Assembly (NCBI GenBank): GCA_947573135.1
Contig: CANPDU010000020.1
Span: 1 to 55,004 of the forward strand
From: an uncultured Bacteroidales bacterium
Lineage (GTDB): Bacteria; Bacteroidota; Bacteroidia; Bacteroidales; Muribaculaceae
Direction of reading: 5' to 3'
Length of the DNA stretch: 55,004 nt
A model generated the notes under the pieces. It did not search any database and had not been told where the DNA came from. It was given only the letters and a program-made list of their open reading frames with translations. Within the stretch, counting starts at the first letter, position 1, and each line of letters opens with the position of its first letter. Positions 7,240 through 16,476 of the stretch are shown piece by piece. Position numbers and translations under genes: made by a program.

Positions 7240-9609
7240 ATGATTTATAGCAAACATCAATATAGTTCTGTCTCTTGCAAAAACGCCATATTTATCATTC
7301 TATTAATGATAAGTACGTTTTTGTATTCCTGTAGCACCATCAAACATGTGCCGGAGGGTTACTACCTCCTTGACGAAGTAAAGATCAATATCGACGGAGA
7401 AACGGATGCCACAGACAAAGAGCTATATTACTTTCTTAGGCAGACTCCAAACCATAAAGTGCTCGGTTTCGCCAAACTGCAATTATCCACTTATAGCCTT
7501 TCAGGCATAGACTCAACCAAATGGTATAACCGCTGGTTGCGAAATATCGGACAGCCGCCTGTAATCTATAATAAAGAGCTGACTGATGCTTCCGTGCGCC
7601 AATTGAAACAAGCCTTGATAAACCGTGGATTTCTTGACGCTCAAGTCGCAGCAGACACTATTACAAAAGGAAAAAAACGCATATCTGTCAATTACACTAT
7701 CACTCCGGGGAAACCTCATTACATTTCCTCCATAAATTTCGACATTCCGGATTCCGCGATCCGCAAAATTGTCATCGCCGATACCGCCAGTTTACATCTT
7801 AGACCCGGGACAAAATTCGATCGCAATATATTAGACAATGACAGAACTTCGATCACCGAGGCTCTCCGCAATGCTGGTTACTATGCGTTCAATAAAGACA
7901 ACATATCGTTTGTTGCAGATACGACTGAAGGATCTAAAGCTGTCGAACTGACAATGAACATTCGCCAGCCCAAAAGAATATCTGCATCTTTCTACCCTCT
8001 TTCAAACGACTCTTCATTTATCACCTCTCCCCGTCATTTTTTATATCACATAAGAAAAGTCTATTTTATAACTGAACAGAATGCCGTACATACCGATACT
8101 GTCAATTACCACACAATATCTGTCATTTATGGCGATGATCACTATATCAAACCGGCGATTCTTGAAGAAAAGTGTTATATCCGCCCCGGAGCGCCCTATA
8201 GCACTAAAAGCGTTGACCGGACATACGAAGCATTAGGACAATTAGGTATCCTGAAATTTATAAACATTGAAATGCAACCTGTTGCCGAAATCGACGGCAA
8301 AATATGGCTGGACGCGATAATTCATATCTCACGGAATCGCAAGCAGGGCATATCCATAGAAGTTGAAGGCACAAATTCCGAAGGAGATCTGGGCTTCGGA
8401 GCCGGCATTACTTATCAGCACCGTAATCTTGCTAAAAATTCAGAACTTCTAACGGCTAAATTACGTGGGGCCTATGAAAGTCTGTCAGGAAATTTCGACG
8501 GACTTATCAACGACCGATATACCGAAATTGCCGGTGAACTCGGCATAACATTCCCGAAATTCGAGTTTCCATTTCTTTCTAAAAGTTTTAAGCAACGGCA
8601 ACGTGCCGCCACTGAATTCGCAGTTTCTTTTGTCCATCAGGAACGTCCGGAATACACACGCATCATTGCAGGTGCAGCATGGCGATACAAATGGTCTCAT
8701 CGCGATCGCGATATAGTCAGGCGACACACTTTCGACATGATCGACGTAAACTATGTCCGGCTGCCGAGATCAACCATTGATTTCATTGACCAGATTGCGC
8801 CCTCTAACCCCCTCCTACGCTACAGTTACGAAGACCACTTTATAATGCGTACCGGGTATACGTTTTCGCGCACCAACCGCCGCATCGCGACTGCTTCTGT
8901 CAACGCATTCGCGATACAGCCGTCTGTCTCTACATTCAGAGTGTCCGGCGAATTGGCCGGCAATATTCTTTACGCTATTTCATCTATTGACGGTGCCCAC
9001 AGACACAACGACGCATATAAAATCTTCGGCATCCAGTTTGCACAATATATAAAAGGTGAAGTTGACTATACATATACCAGAAATTTCAACTCCCGTAATG
9101 CCCTTGCATGTCATGCCGGTTTTGGCATTGCATACCCTTATGGCAACTCTTCAATGGTTCCCTTCGAGAAACGTTTTTATGCCGGGGGAGCCAATAGCGT
9201 TCGTGGTTGGGGCGTAAGATCTCTCGGTCCGGGGGCATACGACAGCCGGAACTCTGTATCTGACTTCATAAATCAATGCGGCGATATCAGTCTTGATCTA
9301 AGCCTCGAATATCGTGCTAAACTGTTTTGGGTATTTGAAAGCGCGGTTTTCATTGACGCCGGCAATATTTGGACGATAAGAAAATATGAGAACCAGCCGA
9401 ATGGTGAATTCGCGTTCAATAAATTCTACAAACAGATTGCCGCAGCATACGGCATAGGTCTGCGTATGGATTTCACATACTTTCTGCTCCGTTTCGATCT
9501 CGGTTTCAAAGCTATAAACCCGGCAGTCAATCAAGAAAGATGGCCGATCATTCATCCCAAGTGGAAACGCGACACCAATTTCCATTTTTCAGTAGGATAT
9601 CCGTTCTGA
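7240..9609 (+). CDS. TamL-type Omp85 lipoprotein (BamA/TamA family outer-membrane protein)
   Basis: About 789 residues. It starts with a lipoprotein signal (hydrophobic run ending LYSC, then STIKHVPEG), followed by POTRA-like repeats and a C-terminal surface-antigen beta-barrel. The lid-loop motif RGW of the Omp85 VRGF/Y element is present (SVRGWGVRSLG). A lipidated N-terminus marks the Bacteroidota TamL variant of TamA, which assists insertion of outer-membrane or surface proteins. ATG 7240 is preferred over 7183 because it puts the signal peptide near the N-terminus and lies after the promoter box. The usual large TamB partner is not next to it. A HAD phosphatase gene follows 25 bases later. 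Confidence 0.85.
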   Translation: MIYSKHQYSSVSCKNAIFIILLMISTFLYSCSTIKHVPEGYYLLDEVKINIDGETDATDKELYYFLRQTPNHKVLGFAKLQLSTYSLSGIDSTKWYNRWLRNIGQPPVIYNKELTDASVRQLKQALINRGFLDAQVAADTITKGKKRISVNYTITPGKPHYISSINFDIPDSAIRKIVIADTASLHLRPGTKFDRNILDNDRTSITEALRNAGYYAFNKDNISFVADTTEGSKAVELTMNIRQPKRISASFYPLSNDSSFITSPRHFLYHIRKVYFITEQNAVHTDTVNYHTISVIYGDDHYIKPAILEEKCYIRPGAPYSTKSVDRTYEALGQLGILKFINIEMQPVAEIDGKIWLDAIIHISRNRKQGISIEVEGTNSEGDLGFGAGITYQHRNLAKNSELLTAKLRGAYESLSGNFDGLINDRYTEIAGELGITFPKFEFPFLSKSFKQRQRAATEFAVSFVHQERPEYTRIIAGAAWRYKWSHRDRDIVRRHTFDMIDVNYVRLPRSTIDFIDQIAPSNPLLRYSYEDHFIMRTGYTFSRTNRRIATASVNAFAIQPSVSTFRVSGELAGNILYAISSIDGAHRHNDAYKIFGIQFAQYIKGEVDYTYTRNFNSRNALACHAGFGIAYPYGNSSMVPFEKRFYAGGANSVRGWGVRSLGPGAYDSRNSVSDFINQCGDISLDLSLEYRAKLFWVFESAVFIDAGNIWTIRKYENQPNGEFAFNKFYKQIAAAYGIGLRMDFTYFLLRFDLGFKAINPAVNQERWPIIHPKWKRDTNFHFSVGYPF

Positions 9610-9634
9610 CTATTCATCAATACCGACTTAACAA

Positions 9635-10288
9635 ATGAAATCACTTACTATATTCGATCTTGACGGGACACTGCTCAACACTATCGATGATCTTGGCAAC
9701 GCATGCAATCACGCATTGCGCACAATGGGTTACCCTACCCACGGGCTATTAGCATATCCGATGATGGTAGGAAAAGGTATAACACGCCTTATCGAACGTG
9801 CACTCCCCGACGAAGCACGGACACCGGAAATTATCACCAATGCGCGTAATCTATTCGTAAGCTTTTACAACGATCATTGCTGCGACGCGACAATACCATA
9901 CAAAGGAATTCCGCAATTGCTTGCTGAATTAAACTCAAGAGGCATAAACATCGCTGTAGCTTCAAATAAATATGATTCAGCTGTCCACCGCATTATCGCC
10001 CATTATTTCCCCGATATTCGTTTTGCTGCTGTCTTCGGACAGATTGAAGGCATACCTACTAAGCCCGATCCATCAATAGTTTTTGAAGTCTTGACAGCCT
10101 GTCCGACGCCTAAATCAGAAACCCTGCTTATTGGTGATTCGGCCGTAGACATCGAGACAGCCCGACGTGCCTGCGTCGATTCTGTAGGTGTAACATGGGG
10201 ATTCCGCCCGGAGACTGAATTGCGCCACGCATATGCCGACAACATCGTGGCTGACCCCGATGACATATTATGTCTGATCGGTTCTTGA
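9635..10288 (+). CDS. HAD-family hydrolase, phosphoglycolate phosphatase-like
   Basis: A 217-residue HAD phosphatase. Motif I is FDLDGTLLNT (nucleophile Asp8, acid/base Asp10), motif II ASNK near residue 110 and motif IV GDSAVDIETA near residue 165, with a helical cap between motifs I and II. It resembles Gph or PGMB-type enzymes acting on small phosphorylated metabolites; the substrate is unassigned. It lies 25 bases after the tamL-like gene and is probably cotranscribed with it. Confidence 0.83.
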   Translation: MKSLTIFDLDGTLLNTIDDLGNACNHALRTMGYPTHGLLAYPMMVGKGITRLIERALPDEARTPEIITNARNLFVSFYNDHCCDATIPYKGIPQLLAELNSRGINIAVASNKYDSAVHRIIAHYFPDIRFAAVFGQIEGIPTKPDPSIVFEVLTACPTPKSETLLIGDSAVDIETARRACVDSVGVTWGFRPETELRHAYADNIVADPDDILCLIGS

Positions 10289-10336
10289 AAAAATCGTTTT
10301 TAACTTATTAAGTTAATAAATATTTTTACAAACGTC

Positions 10337-10367
10337 TTGCATATTATTCAAAAGTCTATTATCTTTG
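10337..10367 (+). promoter_or_regulatory. Consensus promoter of the glycan-utilisation locus
   Basis: TTG (10337-10339), 20-bp spacer, TATCTTTG (10360-10367). Element match and spacing are both ideal. Predicted start near 10373 gives a leader of about 140 nt before the transporter gene. Confidence 0.75.
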
Positions 10368-10373
10368 CGCAGG

Positions 10374-10516
10374 AATAAATAAACAAACACATTATCCAAA
10401 ACATTGTGCACAATAACTTAACACATTAATCTTTAAGACATGAAATACAGGGAATCGGCCTGAAACCGTATATCCCGCAACACTACTGCAGAATTATAAA
10501 CTAAACATTTCACACC
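10374..10516 (+). other. Long 5' leader with a seven-codon micro-ORF
   Basis: The roughly 140-nt untranslated leader holds ATG at 10440 and stop TGA at 10461-10463, encoding MKYRESA. I see no strong terminator hairpin and recognise no riboswitch class. The micro-ORF may be chance. Confidence 0.3.
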
Positions 10517-11968
10517 ATGTTAAAACGTGAATTTAACCTAAATTACATTATCTTTATTACAATTGCCGCAGCAATCGGAGGCTTTCTGTTTGGCTACGAC
10601 ACAGCAGTCGTGTCAGGCACGAACGAGGCAGTTTGGCAATTTTTCAACATCGAGAATGGCTCGTTTTTCGCAGGCTTCTTTGTTTCGGCGGCCATTATCG
10701 GTTCAATCCTCGGTGCAGTTTGCGGCGGTACTGTCAGCGAACGCATTGGGCGACGCCAGTCTATGATATTTGCCGCAATACTCTTTTTGGCATCTTCTGT
10801 CTGGTGTGCAATATGTTCGACTTTCCCGGAGCTGCTTATAGCCCGTATTTTCGGAGGTTTTGGCATAGGACTCGCATCAGTCGTTTGCCCTTGCTATATT
10901 TCCGAATTATCTGTTGCCAAATATCGAGGGACACTCGTAGCGACATACCAATTTGCTATAACATTCGGCATACTCGTGGCCTATGGTGTCAATTATCTTC
11001 TTGATCTCCATGCTGCTTCGGCTCAGATTTCTGACGTCGCCTCTCTTTCTTTATGGGAGCGCATCTGGACGACTGAAGTTTGGCGAGGCATGTTAGGCAT
11101 GTGCGCTCTCCCCGCTCTCATTTTTCTGTTCGTCCTTTTCTTCGTTCCGGAAAGTCCGCGCTGGCTCATCGTTCGCGGACGCGTCAATGCTGCCGAAGCC
11201 GTATTAAGCCATATTTACAATGCCAAAGAGGCTATAAAGCGTGAAGTACTCGCCACACAAAGCATTTCAGCCGCAGAACCGGCTTCCGGTCAATGGGAAT
11301 ATATCCGTCGCCACAAAGGCATCGTAAAAGCTATCCTTATCGGTATGGCAATTGCTATTCTCGGCCAGTTTATGGGCGTCAATGCCGTGATCTACTACGG
11401 CCCGACAATATTCAAGAACGTCGGCCTCGAAGATCCGCTCCTCGGCCAAGTATGGATCGGAGTTGTCAACTGCGTGACAACCGTAATTGCTATTTTCGTC
11501 ATCGACAAAGTTGGCCGCAAGGGTCTTGTCTACTTCGGCGTTACCGGCATGATAATAAGTCTCATACTTGCAGCCGGCTTCCTTCACTTCAAAGAACAAT
11601 GGCAGCTCAATGACGTACTCATGATTGTATTCCTCGGTGCATACATGTTCTGCCAGGCAATATCAATCAGTGCAATCATTTTTGTGATACTCTCCGAAAT
11701 GTATCCAAACAAAGTACGCGGTCTCGCTATGTCGATAGCATCCATGTCTCTGTGGATCGCAAACTGGGTCGTTTCTCAGATATTCCCCAACCTGCTTGAA
11801 GCCCTAACACTCGAAGGAACTTTCCTTCTCTTCGCCGCATGCTGCGTACCATATATCCTGATTATGTGGAAACTCGTTCCTGAGACAACAGGCAAGACGC
11901 TTGAAGAAATCGAGGCTTACTGGCTCAAAGAAGACATAGCCGAACTCAAAGAAAACGCAAAACATTAA
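10517..11968 (+). CDS. MFS sugar porter (XylE/GlcP-like)
   Basis: A 483-residue, 12-helix sugar porter of the major facilitator superfamily. Family signatures are GFLFGYDTAVVSG in helix 1, RIGRRQ in the 2-3 loop, PESPRWL at the end of helix 6 and VPETTGKTLEEIE after helix 12. It should import a monosaccharide across the inner membrane by proton symport. The AGE epimerase gene follows 31 bases later, so the imported sugar is probably the epimerase substrate. First gene after the consensus promoter of the locus. The exact sugar is not predictable; it is not of the NanT type. Confidence 0.88.
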   Translation: MLKREFNLNYIIFITIAAAIGGFLFGYDTAVVSGTNEAVWQFFNIENGSFFAGFFVSAAIIGSILGAVCGGTVSERIGRRQSMIFAAILFLASSVWCAICSTFPELLIARIFGGFGIGLASVVCPCYISELSVAKYRGTLVATYQFAITFGILVAYGVNYLLDLHAASAQISDVASLSLWERIWTTEVWRGMLGMCALPALIFLFVLFFVPESPRWLIVRGRVNAAEAVLSHIYNAKEAIKREVLATQSISAAEPASGQWEYIRRHKGIVKAILIGMAIAILGQFMGVNAVIYYGPTIFKNVGLEDPLLGQVWIGVVNCVTTVIAIFVIDKVGRKGLVYFGVTGMIISLILAAGFLHFKEQWQLNDVLMIVFLGAYMFCQAISISAIIFVILSEMYPNKVRGLAMSIASMSLWIANWVVSQIFPNLLEALTLEGTFLLFAACCVPYILIMWKLVPETTGKTLEEIEAYWLKEDIAELKENAKH

Positions 11969-11999
11969 TTACTCCTATCATAAAAACCATTATAACATT

Positions 12000-13181
12000 A
12001 TGAATACTAATTTCAAAGAACTCGCAAGACAGTACAAAGACGAACTGTTCAACAAAGTCCTCCCTTTCTGGCTCAACAACTCTCTCGATAAAGAGTATGG
12101 CGGATATTTTACATGCCTCGAACGCGACGGCAGCGTATTCGACACTGACAAATTTATGTGGCTTCAGGGGCGCGAAGTATGGATGTTCTCTATGCTTTAT
12201 AATAAAGTAGAAAAACGTCAGGAATGGCTCGACGCAGCGATCCTCGGAGCGGAATTCATGAAAAAATATGGCCATGACGGCGATCTCAACTGGTACTTCT
12301 CGGTTACTCGTGAAGGTCATCCCATCGTTGATCCTTATAACATCTTCAGCTACACCTTCGCTACGATGGCCTTCGGTCAGCTTGCCATCGCTACCGGCAA
12401 CAAAGAGTATGAAGAAATCGCTAAGAAAACATTCGAAAAAGTCCTTCAGCGCGCCGACAACCCCAAAGACAAATGGAACAAACTCCATCCAGGCACTCGC
12501 CCGATGAAGAACTTTGCTCTTCCCATGATCCTCTGCAACCTCGCTCTCGAGATCGAACCTCTGATCGATCCGGCTTTCCTGAGCAAGGCAATTGAAGATT
12601 CAATCAACTGCACACTCGAATTCATCCGTCCCGAACTCGGCGGTCTTGTTGTCGAGAATATCGGTGCCGACGGACAGCTCGTCGATTCCATGGACGGCCG
12701 CCATATGAACCCCGGTCACTCTATCGAATCTATGTGGTTCCTCATGGACCTCGGCAAACGCCTCAACCGTCCCGAGCTCATCGAAAAAGCCAAAGAGACC
12801 GCTCTTAAGATGGTCGAATACGGCTGGGATAAAAAATACGACGGCATCTTCTACTTCATGGATCTTAAAGGCCATCCCACACAGGAACTCGAATGGGACC
12901 AGAAACTTTGGTGGGTACACATCGAAACCCTCATTACTATGATTAAAGGCTACCGCCTGACCGGTGACAAACGCTGCCTCGAATGGTTCAACCGCGTACA
13001 TGATTACGTCTGGTCTCACTTTGCCGATAGCGAATATCCAGAATGGTTCGGTTATCTAAACCGTCAGGGTGAAGTACTTCTTACCCTAAAGGGCGGCAAA
13101 TGGAAAGGATGTTTCCACGTTCCGCGCGGACTCTATCAGGTTTGGCAGGTTCTCGAAGAACTCGCAGCCGAACAAAAATAA
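12000..13181 (+). CDS. AGE-family sugar epimerase (N-acylglucosamine 2-epimerase-like)
   Basis: A 393-residue (alpha/alpha)6-barrel enzyme of the AGE family. Segments typical of renin-binding-protein/GlcNAc 2-epimerases are WLQGREVWMFS near residue 55, NPGHSIESMWF near residue 240, WWVHIETL near residue 303 and LKGGKWKGCFHVPR near residue 365; conserved His and Glu/Arg residues lie in these. It should interconvert GlcNAc and ManNAc, or another gluco/manno pair, in the cytoplasm. It sits between the sugar porter and SusC. Codons are richer in C-ending forms than in flanking loci, as in highly expressed genes. Mannose or cellobiose epimerase activity is a possible alternative. Confidence 0.83.
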   Translation: MNTNFKELARQYKDELFNKVLPFWLNNSLDKEYGGYFTCLERDGSVFDTDKFMWLQGREVWMFSMLYNKVEKRQEWLDAAILGAEFMKKYGHDGDLNWYFSVTREGHPIVDPYNIFSYTFATMAFGQLAIATGNKEYEEIAKKTFEKVLQRADNPKDKWNKLHPGTRPMKNFALPMILCNLALEIEPLIDPAFLSKAIEDSINCTLEFIRPELGGLVVENIGADGQLVDSMDGRHMNPGHSIESMWFLMDLGKRLNRPELIEKAKETALKMVEYGWDKKYDGIFYFMDLKGHPTQELEWDQKLWWVHIETLITMIKGYRLTGDKRCLEWFNRVHDYVWSHFADSEYPEWFGYLNRQGEVLLTLKGGKWKGCFHVPRGLYQVWQVLEELAAEQK

Positions 13182-13192
13182 ACGAATTGTCG

Positions 13193-13229
13193 GAAAGGCA
13201 TGCCGGATCTGCGTTCCGGTATGCCTTTC
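13193..13229 (+). terminator. Intercistronic hairpin before susC
   Basis: 15-bp stem (13193-13207 with 13215-13229, one G-T wobble) and 7-nt loop. No T-tract follows, so it may be a partial terminator or an mRNA processing/stability element separating the cytoplasmic genes from the susCD part. Confidence 0.6.
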
Positions 13230-13277
13230 TGCACCTATAAATATCTATATCCAAAACAAAAAACTCTAATTATTTCA

Positions 13278-16200
13278 ATGAGAACGCAACTCCTATCTGC
13301 AGCCTGCGCGCTGACCAAGCGTCTCTCTGTGCTCCTGATCGTCCTCTGCACGGCGTTCGCATCCGCCTTTGCCCAGCAGGTCACTATCACCGGCACAGTT
13401 ACTGACGACATTGACGAACCGCTTCCCGGTGTTTCGGTCGTAATCAAAGGGCAAAAACAAGGCGTTATGACCGATATTGACGGCCATTACCAGATCAAGG
13501 CCCAAATTGGCGACATCATTACTTTCTCTTACATCGGCATGAAAACTCAGGAAATTAAAGTAATTTCTGGAATAACAAATGTAGATGTAATTCTTTCTTC
13601 CGATTCTAACGTTCTTGACGAAGTCGTTGCAGTCGCATACGGTCAGCAGAAGCGTGGTACCATCACCGGTGCCGTCTCTACTGTCAAGGGCTCTGAGCTG
13701 CTCAACGTGCCTACGATGTCTATTTCTAACATCGTCGGTTCGCGTGTTGCCGGTATAGCATCAAAACAGACTTCGGGCGAACCCGGCGCTGATGCTGCTA
13801 CCCTCACCCTCCGCGGTATGTCCGGCATCATCTACGTTATCGACGGCGTGAAACGTACGTCTCAGGACTTCAACCAGCTTGATCCTAACGAAATCGATCA
13901 GGTATCTATCCTTAAGGACGCTGCGTCAGTTGCCATCTACGGTCTTGATGCTAACGGCGTTATCATTGTAACTACAAAACGTGGTAAAAACGAAAAAACC
14001 AAAATTTCATACTCCGGTTCGGTAGGTTTCTCTCAGAATGCTGAGAACCAGGAGTGGCTCGACGGTCCCGGTTACGCTTACTGGTATAACAAAGGCCTCG
14101 AAATGGACGGTCTGCAGCCTATCTTTACCGAGGAACATGTCCGCAAGATGATTCAGGGCGTCGACGGCTGGGGCAACACCAACTGGTATAAAGAAGTGTT
14201 CGGCACAGGTTTCCGCACTGCACATAACATTTCAGCCACCGGCGGTAACGAGCGAATCAAATTCTTTGCCGCTATCAGCTACCTCAAAGAAGACGGTAAC
14301 GTCGACAAATTCGGTTTCGACCGCTGGAACCTCCGCTCGAATATCGACGCCGACATCACTTCAGGCCTGAAATTCACAATGAATATTTCTGCTCGTCTTC
14401 AGGATCAGGACAACCCCTATTGGTCAGCTAATCCCGACGCATACGGCAACATCGGTTCTCAGATGGTTCGTATGCTCCCCTACCTGCCGAAAACAATGAC
14501 TTACGAAGGTAACGAATATTACGTGGGTAACAAATCCAATCCTTCGAGCTGGTCTGTTCTCAACGCAATCTATAATTCTGGCTACAATAAAGTCAACCAT
14601 AACAATTTCAACACCAACATGGCTTTGCAGTGGGACACTCCGTTCCTTCCCGGCCTGTCGTTGAAATTCAACCTTAACTATGACGCGAACTTCCAGTTCA
14701 CCAAGCTGCTCAACAATCAGAGCAAATGTATGGTTTACACCAACGGTGCAAACCAAAATCTCGCGCCTGATGTACTCCTGTATAATTTAGCGTACGTCTC
14801 CGATACTTCTGCTATTTCTCTTACTGAAAATGCATCGCGCAACTCCACGATGACGACTCTGACTACAGTCTCTTACAATAATTCGTTCGGCAATCACAAT
14901 ATCAGCGCTCTTCTCCTCGCCGAAACTCGTGACTATAAGACAAATAATATTGGTGGCACAGCTATCGGTCTTACATTCCCCTCTCTTGACGTACTTGACA
15001 AGACGACTGGTCTTACTTTTGCGGGAGAAAAAATAGACCCCACTCTCGGTGGCACAAGAAGCATGGCGCGCAATGCCGGCTTTGCCGCACGTATCAATTA
15101 CAACTATGACGAAAAATACTTTGTCGAAGCTTCTGTTCGTCGTGACGGCAGCTACCTCTTCGGCGGTATGAATAAACGCTGGATCACCCTTCCCGGCGTC
15201 TCAGTTGGCTGGCGCATCGACCGCGAGGACTTCTTCACTGCTGATTGGGTCAACAATCTCAAGATCCGCGGTGGTTTTGGTCAGACGGCGACTTCTGGCA
15301 TCAGTCCTTTTATGTGGCGTAACACAATGGCTATAGGCAAAAACGGCGTCGTGATTGGCTCCGGTACCGGTCCGTATATCTACGCTGACATACTCGGTAA
15401 TCCGACTCTTACTTGGTCTCAGTGCGACAACTATAATATAGGCTTTGACGGTACACTCTGGAACGGTCTCCTTTCTGCCGAGTTTGACGTATTCTACAAA
15501 TACGAGCACGACATTCTTACTAATTCGACCGGAGCATATCCGCCGTCAATGGGTGGCTACTACTATGGCGCTGCCAACCTGAATAAAAACGATTATAAAG
15601 GTTTCGACCTCACTCTCACCCACAACAACCGCGTCGGCAACGTCAGCTACGGAGCTAAACTCATTTGGTCTTATGCCTATGGTCGTTATCTCTATGTTGC
15701 ATCCGACTCGCCCAACAAGCCTGATTACCAAAGGTTGACAGGCAAACAGATAGGCACCAAATTAGGCTTCATTGCTAATGGTCTATACCAGTCTCAGGAT
15801 GAGATCGACAATGCTCCATACCCCGACAACGTTACCAACAAGACTTTATACCTCGGTGATATTAAATATGTTGACCGCGACGGCGACGGCAAGATAACAT
15901 ATAACGGTGATATGGGCTATGTTGGCAAGAGCAACATGCCGACACATACCGGATCTCTCGATCTATTCGCTAATTGGAAAGGTTTTGACATCGACGTTCT
16001 CTTCGCATGGGGTCTCGGTCACGAAGTTGCTCTCACCGGCGTATATACCGCATCAACATCCAGCGGTATAATGGACCATACTTCTTATACTCTACCGTTC
16101 AAATGGTATGGCAACTCGCCGGTTTACCTCGTCGAAAACTCATGGACTCCCGAACACACCGACGCCGATTTCCCTCGTCTCTGTGCAAGCCCGTTGTCAA

Positions 16201-16463
16201 ACAACAACGCTTACGCTTCTACATTCTGGTATAAGAATGGCAACTACCTGCGAATGAAATCATTTGCTGTAGGCTACACTATTCCTCAGCATCTGATCCA
16301 AAAGGCTCATATCAGCAAACTCCGTGTTTATGTTGAAGGCTACAACCTATTCACATTCAGCGGACTTTCTAAATTCAATATCGACCCGGAAGCTCCTGCA
16401 GTAAACAATGGTTACTATCCGCAGCAGCGTAAGATGTCAGTCGGTATAAACCTCACTTTCTAA
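13278..16463 (+). CDS. SusC/RagA-family TonB-dependent outer-membrane transporter
   Basis: About 1061 residues from ATG 13278, which puts the signal peptide (cleavage after ASAFA) at the N-terminus; an upstream in-frame ATG at 13200 lies in the hairpin and is rejected. Order: signal peptide, carboxypeptidase-regulatory-like domain (VTGTV-type start, DIDEPLPGVSVVIKG), TonB plug (VIDGVKRT... SILKDAASVAIYG), then the 22-strand barrel. The plug motif reads GLDANGVIIVTTK where GSRAANGVI is more usual. It imports oligosaccharides energised by TonB, with SusD as lid; susD follows 13 bases later. The ligand is unknown. Confidence 0.93.
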   Translation: MRTQLLSAACALTKRLSVLLIVLCTAFASAFAQQVTITGTVTDDIDEPLPGVSVVIKGQKQGVMTDIDGHYQIKAQIGDIITFSYIGMKTQEIKVISGITNVDVILSSDSNVLDEVVAVAYGQQKRGTITGAVSTVKGSELLNVPTMSISNIVGSRVAGIASKQTSGEPGADAATLTLRGMSGIIYVIDGVKRTSQDFNQLDPNEIDQVSILKDAASVAIYGLDANGVIIVTTKRGKNEKTKISYSGSVGFSQNAENQEWLDGPGYAYWYNKGLEMDGLQPIFTEEHVRKMIQGVDGWGNTNWYKEVFGTGFRTAHNISATGGNERIKFFAAISYLKEDGNVDKFGFDRWNLRSNIDADITSGLKFTMNISARLQDQDNPYWSANPDAYGNIGSQMVRMLPYLPKTMTYEGNEYYVGNKSNPSSWSVLNAIYNSGYNKVNHNNFNTNMALQWDTPFLPGLSLKFNLNYDANFQFTKLLNNQSKCMVYTNGANQNLAPDVLLYNLAYVSDTSAISLTENASRNSTMTTLTTVSYNNSFGNHNISALLLAETRDYKTNNIGGTAIGLTFPSLDVLDKTTGLTFAGEKIDPTLGGTRSMARNAGFAARINYNYDEKYFVEASVRRDGSYLFGGMNKRWITLPGVSVGWRIDREDFFTADWVNNLKIRGGFGQTATSGISPFMWRNTMAIGKNGVVIGSGTGPYIYADILGNPTLTWSQCDNYNIGFDGTLWNGLLSAEFDVFYKYEHDILTNSTGAYPPSMGGYYYGAANLNKNDYKGFDLTLTHNNRVGNVSYGAKLIWSYAYGRYLYVASDSPNKPDYQRLTGKQIGTKLGFIANGLYQSQDEIDNAPYPDNVTNKTLYLGDIKYVDRDGDGKITYNGDMGYVGKSNMPTHTGSLDLFANWKGFDIDVLFAWGLGHEVALTGVYTASTSSGIMDHTSYTLPFKWYGNSPVYLVENSWTPEHTDADFPRLCASPLSNNNAYASTFWYKNGNYLRMKSFAVGYTIPQHLIQKAHISKLRVYVEGYNLFTFSGLSKFNIDPEAPAVNNGYYPQQRKMSVGINLTF

Positions 16464-16476
16464 TGAAACATTTCTC

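Noticed and set aside
10517-13181. Sialic acid (nanLET-like) catabolic operon
   Set aside because: Transporter plus AGE epimerase recalled NanT/NanE, but no NanL aldolase or sialidase is present and the transporter is a sugar porter.
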